From Casuarius casuarius (lineage: Eukaryota; Chordata; Aves; Casuariiformes; Casuariidae), in the NCBI GenBank assembly GCA_003342895.1, contig PTFA01000029.1, forward strand, positions 1,668,255 through 1,732,254: DNA of 64,000 nt, written 5' to 3'. Position 1 is the stretch's first letter, and the number at the start of each line of letters is the position of its first letter. A model generated the notes under the pieces. The model had not been told where the DNA came from and ran no database searches. It saw nothing but the letters and a program-made list of their open reading frames with translations. Made by a program: the position numbers and the translations under genes. Positions 58,701-64,000 of this stretch are shown piece after piece.

Positions 58701-61700
58701 CAGGATACCAGTCCTTGACTAGAATAATGCAGTTTATGTTCATGACCCTGATTCTCCTTGGGGGCACTGCAGTTCTACAGTTAAGCAGCAGTTATGATCC
58801 TAAACTGTATGTGAGGGAACAAAGGCTACTTGTACAAACCTGGAAGGTACAGACAAATCATCTGATACTGCTTTAATTTCTGTAATGCTACAGGGGCATT
58901 GCCATTACAGATGAAAGCAAGGGAGGAACCCAAGCCAGCAAACTGAACATTGCTATACTTTGTGTGTGGTCTCTAAAATGCTGAGAATGTCTAGCATATT
59001 TGGTCCTATCCTAAGACTGACACTCTCTTTCAGCTCTGGGTAGTCTGGAAGGTGATCTCAAGGGGAAGTACTATGCTCTGAGGAACATGACTGATGCAGA
59101 GCAGCAGCAGCTGATTGATGATCACTTCTTATTTGACAAGCCAGTTTCTCCTCTTCTGTTGGCATCTGGGATGGCACGAGACTGGCCTGATGCCAGAGGT
59201 ATCTGGTGAGTATTTCTGGAAGGGAGGAGACTTCATATTAAATACTCGGAAAAGTATCTTGAAATATTGGTTGTAACATTGGTTGCAGCAAGTCGTATCA
59301 AAGCAAAATGGCAGTTTCTGAACTCATATTACTGAATCTAATGGGAAGCTTCTGTGTGGTATCCTTTGGGGAACTTGCATCTGAACCAGAATTTGGATGA
59401 GTGGTTCATAATAAGAATAAGCTAGCCTGGCTATAGCCAATGCCTATGCACCCTGCACACTTGTGTGAAGCACTAAATAGTAACTAAGACAGCTTATGAA
59501 GGTAGAGGCCTTTCTTGTAAAGGGAATGTGCCACTACACTCAGCCGTTGTCCCAGGAGTTTGAGTACCTTATGGTAACAAACAAGAGCATTGACTTGGCA
59601 GACTTGATACTGGAGATGTAATTGCTCTCTTACAGTCTTATTGCCTCTACCTGCAGAAACTCAACATGTAGCATCTGATGCTGGACCTGTATGGTTTTAT
59701 CTGTATGAGTGATAAGATTTTTCCACTCTAGAGACTCAGTGGCCTAAGTTGGCTGATGCACAGGTGTGGAATGGAAGGATTCTACTTTTCAGATGTAGGT
59801 CACCTACATAAAACTCTGCATCTCAGAAGCTTCTGCAGCATAATTAACTTGCTTCCTTCTAAGCTAAAGGCTAGGGTTTTTGTCAACTAGAATACTCCAA
59901 GCTTATTACTGTAGCTGCTTCAGGACAACCCAGAAGAAGCATGCTTTGTTTCTCTAGGTCACCTTTAAGATTGCATCATCTACCTGCAGATTGCCAACAC
60001 TAGATAGCGCTGTCATCTGAGCATGACTAATCTACAAGGTTGGAGTGTAAAGTCTCAATGTAGTCTGCATAAATAACTTTTTTTCTCAGGTACTGGTTAA
60101 TTCTTGATCACAATCAAGCTGAGAAATTATCAGCATGATAAATACTGACTTTAGGACCTGTTGCCAGCTACAAGCTAGGAGTGAGGGGCCACTGGTGTTC
60201 AGAAGTTTGTGGCATCTCTTAAGAGATCTTGATTTAAAATTAGTAGTGAAAACTCTTTATAACAGAACTTTTTACCTGATGTGAAGAATAAGTGCAGCTT
60301 AACAGAACTTGGTAAACTTCTGGTAAAAGGCTTGATAATACACTGCTGAGGTGGCATCATTACAAACCTCACTGTGTACAGTTGCTGGCTTGATGTCTGT
60401 ATTAATCACCCTTCTGCGAACTCTGCTGAAAAGATCAAATCTCTTAAATATGTAAACTCTTGCCACAAATGAGCTAGAGGAATGACCGAATTTTAGTTTT
60501 TGATAACTTAAGACTGGCCAAAGGAGTGTTGTTACTTTTTCTGAGCTGTCTAGATATATGCCACTTTCACCTTCCTCTTGAAAAGAACTCAGGAAAGACT
60601 TAGTTTAACTCTGTTAAGGCTTTCATGGACAATGGAAGTAATATGAATTTAATCTAAGAAGCAATCAAGTGAGCCACTCAAAAATAAAAGCTACAGTGAT
60701 GAGTAATCTGGTGCTAGTATATATCTTGAAAAAGTCAAGTGGGTCAGAAAGTTGTTTGGCTTGTCTCCTAGGCACAATGATAACAAGACCTTCCTTGTTT
60801 GGATTAATGAGGAGGATCACCTTAGAGTTATTTCCATGCAGAAAGGTGGCAACATGAAGGAAGTATTTACTCGCTTCTGTACTGGGCTAACACAGGTAAA
60901 TGCTGTTTGGTATTGCTTGAGCTGTAGGTTTAACGTAGGTTTAAACTGACCTGAGCTCTGGTCAAAGCTAGCAATGCAAACTCTTCCAAGCTGGGAGCAT
61001 GCCAGACATCCTGTACTGCTGGAGCCACTTCTGAGTTCTACATGGTGCTTCTTCATAGCTTGGATCTCTGGGAACATCTTGATGAACTCCAGAGCTGCAA
61101 AGGCTCCGAAATGCCCATAATGGCAAAGCATTATAGCTATGAAACCTAGAATAAATTGTCTAATGTGGCACCCTTATCCAAATGCCTAAACTATACTTAA
61201 AAGATCTCAATGTGTTTCTATAAATGACAGCATTTGGACTCTGGGTGGGAGGGGAAATGCTGATGGGCAGAGCTGGATTGAAGTTTCTGGGCTGAATGTT
61301 TTTTCTCAGCTTTTGCTCTTGATATGAACTTGAGCTTTACCAGCCCCTTCCTTAATCCTAACAGATGGGCTATTTTGACATGTACTAAATCAAGCCTCCT
61401 AGTAGATAGTGACTTCAGATTTTGCACTGTATCCTCCACTTGGGCTGTCTCACCATTGGGAGCAAGATCAAGGCCTTAAAGGACACTTAATGGTGATTGT
61501 TTTTTCCAAATGGAGGGGGCTTACGTGACTGACTTAAATAGCTGCTCAAACTGTTGTGGCTGTTGCTATGTAACTGAAGCTGTAAATGAGCATTAATGTA
61601 ATGGATGACCTACATCCTTCAGGCAGAGAACAATCTCTAAACATCTATTCTCTCTATTTATAGATAGAAACTCTCTTCAAGTCCAAAAACTATGAGTTCA

Positions 61701-62618
61701 TGTGGAATCCACACTTGGGCTACATCCTGACCTGCCCGTCCAACCTTGGAACAGGGCTCCGTGCTGGTGTGCACATCAAGCTGCCGAACCTTGGGAAACA
61801 TGAGAAGTTTGGAGAAGTCCTCAAGAGGCTTCGGCTGCAGAAACGAGGCACAGGTGAGAGATGGTGATACAGTGATGTTCTAGTCAGGCTCCCCCAGAAC
61901 ACCAGGGAGAGCCTGACTACAACCAAAGCCATGTCCTGGGTTACGCTGGTTCCTGTCAGAGTATTCAGAAGGGATTCTTGCAAGGCATGTGGGGGAATCA
62001 AGCTTTAAAACCGTAGCTTGAGGGAGTGTGGGCATGCTGGTGCTCTGCTTGTACCTCATTGTACCCAGCTTCTGACCACTCCTAGGTGCATCCTTTTCTA
62101 ATATTTTGAGCACCAGATAAGGTGGAGCTGGTGGCAACTGTTCCTGTTGTAATCAGGATTCCCATCTCTGCTTAACTTCTGTCTATGGAATATCTACAGC
62201 AGGTACTTCTGACCATAGGCTAGATTGAGCCTGCCATTGTGCCAGCTCCTTATTCCTTTAACCCACAAACNAAGTGGCTCATATGGGTGGTCATGTGCAG
62301 CTTGACTTCCTCATACTAGGAGGAGGTGACTTGTAGAGAATTGTCTTGTGTTCCCACCTCTCAAGCCAGTGAGGGAAGAAAAGTAGACTTAACTACTCTA
62401 GTGGTCAGCATGCTAACTAAATTTCATCTCTTGCACCAGGTGGTGTTGACACAGCTGCTGTTGGAGGGGTGTTTGATGTCTCCAATGCTGATCGTCTTGG
62501 CTTCTCTGAGGTGGAGCTGGTGCAGATGGTGGTAGATGGTGTGAAGCTGCTCATTGAAATGGAAAAACGCCTTGAAAAAGGCCAGTCCATTGATGACCTC
62601 ATACCAGCTCAGAAATAA
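55599..62618 (+). CDS. CKB: CKB: creatine kinase B-type, whole coding span
   Basis: CKB reversibly transfers phosphate between ATP and creatine in the cytosol, as a dimer, buffering ATP in brain and other tissues. The seven coding exons (55,599-55,791; 56,923-57,077; 58,005-58,137; 59,034-59,205; 60,772-60,895; 61,664-61,853; 62,440-62,618) total 1,146 bases. That gives 381 residues, the usual vertebrate CKB length. All junctions have GT-AG ends and keep frame. Visible landmarks are Arg130/Arg132 in [10 protein letters not shown], Trp218 and Trp228, Glu232 in NEEDHLR, the reactive Cys283 in CPSNLGTG, and the flexible loop [17 protein letters not shown] after residue 323. Replacing the first coding exon by 56,260-56,437 gives a 376-residue form with a different N-terminus. 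Such a second B-CK isoform is known in chicken. Confidence 0.98.
55792..56249 (+). other. CKB: Spacer between alternative CKB exons 2a and 2b
   Basis: This 458-base intronic spacer contains a G-run at 56,094-56,103 and no gene. Its right end is the weaker acceptor of exon 2b. Confidence 0.8.
56250..56437 (+). CDS. CKB: CKB exon 2b, alternative first coding exon of the 376-residue form
   Basis: The acceptor TTTTTACTCTAG ends at 56,249. The ATG is at 56,260 in a strong context (AAAATGG). It encodes [20 protein letters not shown] and onward, 59 residues plus the first base of the shared Gly. It ends in the same phase and at the same codon as exon 2a, with donor CCTG|GTAAAA. From EYPDLS to NPG the two exons match at 43 of 47 residues. 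The acceptor tract and donor both look weaker than those of exon 2a, so this form may be less used unless a factor promotes it. The two B-CK N-termini reported in chicken fit this layout. Confidence 0.88.
56438..56922 (+). other. CKB: CKB intron before exon 3
   Basis: This is a 485-base intron ending ACCACTCTAG. No gene or repeat was noted. Confidence 0.85.
56923..57077 (+). CDS. CKB: CKB exon 3
   Basis: It encodes the rest of Gly65 and residues 66-116, [20 protein letters not shown] to NADNLQ. The loop around [12 protein letters not shown], which closes over creatine, is formed across the junction with whichever first coding exon is used. The donor is CAG|GTATAA. Confidence 0.97.
57078..58004 (+). 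other. CKB: CKB intron 3
   Basis: This is a 927-base intron from GTATAA to TTTTGTAG. It contains only short chance frames. Confidence 0.9.
58005..58137 (+). CDS. CKB: CKB exon 4
   Basis: It encodes residues 117-160, [20 protein letters not shown] and onward to KLSVE, plus the first base of Ala161. Arg130 and Arg132, which bind nucleotide phosphates in the family, are present. The donor is GAAG|GTAAAG. Confidence 0.97.
58138..59033 (+). other. CKB: CKB intron 4
   Basis: This is an 896-base intron from GTAAAG to CTCTTTCAG. No other feature was recognised. Confidence 0.9.
59034..59205 (+). CDS. CKB: CKB exon 5
   Basis: It encodes the rest of Ala161, residues 162-217 and two bases of Trp218, from [20 protein letters not shown] to [10 protein letters not shown]. 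The donor is CTG|GTGAGT. Confidence 0.97.
59206..60771 (+). other. CKB: CKB intron 5
   Basis: At 1,566 bases this is the longest intron between CKB coding exons. It runs from GTGAGT to GTCTCCTAG. No nested gene was recognised. Confidence 0.9.
60772..60895 (+). CDS. CKB: CKB exon 6
   Basis: It completes Trp218 and encodes residues 219-259, [20 protein letters not shown] to FCTGLTQ. It carries Trp228, the catalytic Glu232 and the phosphate-binding Arg236. The donor is CAG|GTAAAT. Confidence 0.97.
60896..61663 (+). other. CKB: CKB intron 6
   Basis: This is a 768-base intron from GTAAAT to ATTTATAG. No other feature was recognised. Confidence 0.9.
61664..61853 (+). CDS. CKB: CKB exon 7 (active-site cysteine)
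   Basis: It encodes residues 260-322 and the first base of Gly323. The signature [12 protein letters not shown] is present, with the reactive Cys283 codon at 61,733-61,735 and Arg292 after it. It ends [10 protein letters not shown], which includes Arg320. The donor is ACAG|GTGAGA. Confidence 0.98.
61854..62439 (+). other. CKB: CKB intron 7
   Basis: This is a 586-base intron from GTGAGA to TTGCACCAG. It contains one undetermined base at 62,271. Confidence 0.9.
62440..62618 (+). CDS. CKB: CKB exon 8, last coding exon
   Basis: It completes Gly323 and encodes residues 324-381, [20 protein letters not shown] to [10 protein letters not shown], with TAA at 62,616-62,618. It holds the flexible loop that closes on the active site. 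Confidence 0.98.
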
Positions 62619-62800
62619 AGCACTTTATTCTCACGCTTCCTAACTTATTGGATGAATAATAAAATGTCACTCCAATTCAAACCTTGGGGTCAGAGCCCAC
62701 TTAGTTACACTGTAGAGAAGTCTTCCATCCATCTGTGTTAGAGTTTATTTTTTTGATGGCTGAGATGTTGCTGAAAATGAAATAAACTATTGTTTTGGCC
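62619..62800 (+). terminator. CKB: CKB 3' UTR with two poly(A) signals
   Basis: AATAAA occurs at 62,658-62,663, 40 bases after the stop, and at 62,781-62,786. GT-rich sequence follows the second signal (CTTAGATGTGTT near 62,810). Either could end the transcript. The AATAAA overlapping the stop codon itself is too close to be likely. Confidence 0.75.
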
Positions 62801-64000
62801 TGACCTGTCTTAGATGTGTTAACTGAATGTTTTTGAGTTCACTGGCTGCTTAGAGCAGCAGACTAGGTTTAAGTGACTTAGTTTTCTTAGCTATACTAGG
62901 TTGGCTGGCTTTACATGCTAGCACATCTTCCTGCCTCTACTGCTGCAGCCTGTTTCTTTGAATTAAAAGTTCACTTGACACTGCAATAACTACACTTTGA
63001 CTTGATTGTAGTTGTTGTAAACTCATACCTGAGCACTAGTGCTAAACATGAGTCACTGTAAACCTGCCTGATCTCTAAGGCTTTGACTTGTACATCTGCT
63101 CATGGCTACTGTAAACTGTCATTACCCTGCCTTATGGCAAGCCAGACTGACTCCTCTGGGATGAGGGGGAGGCAGGTCTATGTGCAAAGGGCTACTGTTG
63201 CCCTTTGGGCTGTAAGGCAATGCTCTTAGGTCAGACTTCAGCCCTTAATGCTTGTAAGAGGGGAAGGAATCAGGTCCTTCAATCTCTGGAGGCACAAGAG
63301 GGTTGGTGTAAACAGCCAAGCTGCCTTTTAGGGTAAAGAGTGAGGTGAACCTCAGCCTGAAGCAAAGGTTCTTCTCTGCCTGAGCTGAAACAGGCTAGCA
63401 TGAAGAGCTGCAGACTCTAAGCTGGTTACAGAAAGCATGTCAAATAGCTTTGTGGCTTTCTTGAGCTGTCTTTTGGTGGCCTATGCTCTGTTATAAAACC
63501 CCCTAATTGCCCTATTAGCCTAAAATGAAGTAGCATAGCCAATTTAACTATATATGTTTTATCAACCTTGGTCAGGCTTGCAAGCTCTGATAAGCTTGCA
63601 GTGTTGTAATAAGTAGGTCTGTTCTCCAGAATGACTGTGATCAACACATGTATGCACTCATTGTATGGAAACTTCATGATACTAATCTATGAGAGAAACT
63701 TTTTCCAGAAATGCTGATAGCTAGGTGCATAGTACACTTAGTTACAAAAGCTTTTTGCAGCTCATAAACCTAGGTAGCAGCTCTACCCACCTCTAAAACC
63801 TGGTTTTCTAGAAGGAATGTGATGAAAGGTTGATATATAGCTTCACAGCATGCAGCTTTATATAGGCGTGTATAGATAACTGAAGGTTTCTTTTGTAGAG
63901 ACTGATGTTTCTGAGGCTGTGATTGCATGCTGTCACCTAGCTGAAGTGATGACTCCAGTTGGGGTAAACTAATTAAATTTTGGTGAAGGAAAGGCTGAGT
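62801..64000. other. Downstream of CKB, no gene recognised
   Basis: The 83-codon minus-strand frame at 63,426-63,677 and other short frames have no family motif. In human, MARK3 lies on this side of CKB, but no MARK3-like exon is visible in these 1.2 kb. Confidence 0.7.

Overview
The window reads as bird nuclear DNA. Two multi-exon protein genes are certain and transposon-like sequence is sparse. The creatine kinase B protein is nearly the chicken sequence as I remember it, and it has the duplicated first coding exon described for chicken. No prokaryotic gene organisation is present. Almost all long open frames in the window are chance frames.

Layout. Positions 1-28,160 hold no protein gene I can support. 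This stretch alternates GC-rich, CpG-bearing patches (1-720, 11.4-12.2 kb, 12.5-13.1 kb, 20.7-21.2 kb, 22.9-23.4 kb) with AT-rich stretches that may include conserved noncoding elements. TRMT61A, the catalytic subunit of the tRNA m1A58 methyltransferase, runs on the minus strand from a CpG island at about 50.3-51.1 kb to a poly(A) signal near 28.19 kb. It has three coding exons (47,646-47,976; 37,976-38,242; 28,461-28,789) separated by introns of 9.4 and 9.2 kb. CKB, brain-type creatine kinase, runs on the plus strand from a double CCAAT/TATA promoter at 54.69-54.75 kb to poly(A) signals at 62.66-62.79 kb. Its splice chain gives exactly 381 residues with one of two alternative first coding exons and 376 with the other. 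The two genes are divergent and about 4 kb apart, the arrangement known at human 14q32. Positions 62.8-64.0 kb hold no further gene.

The genes act in separate pathways. CKB buffers ATP with phosphocreatine in the cytosol. TRMT61A, with its partner TRMT6 (not in this window), methylates A58 of tRNAs. They share a neighbourhood and CpG-island promoters, not a pathway.

The most interesting structure is the pair of mutually exclusive CKB first coding exons. They are 46/47 codons alike in layout, with 21 silent and 4 replacement codon differences. Splicing both into one transcript would give an immediate stop. This two-N-terminus arrangement is known in chicken, so it is not new. The reading-frame trap and the ratio of silent to replacement changes are direct observations here. 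Other points worth a look are a 40-bp perfect tandem duplication beside the TRMT61A promoter, a 74-bp imperfect tandem repeat upstream of the CKB promoter, an orphan CpG cluster in the gene-free region, and a Ser/Asn-rich insert in TRMT61A. I did not find a clearly undescribed biological system.
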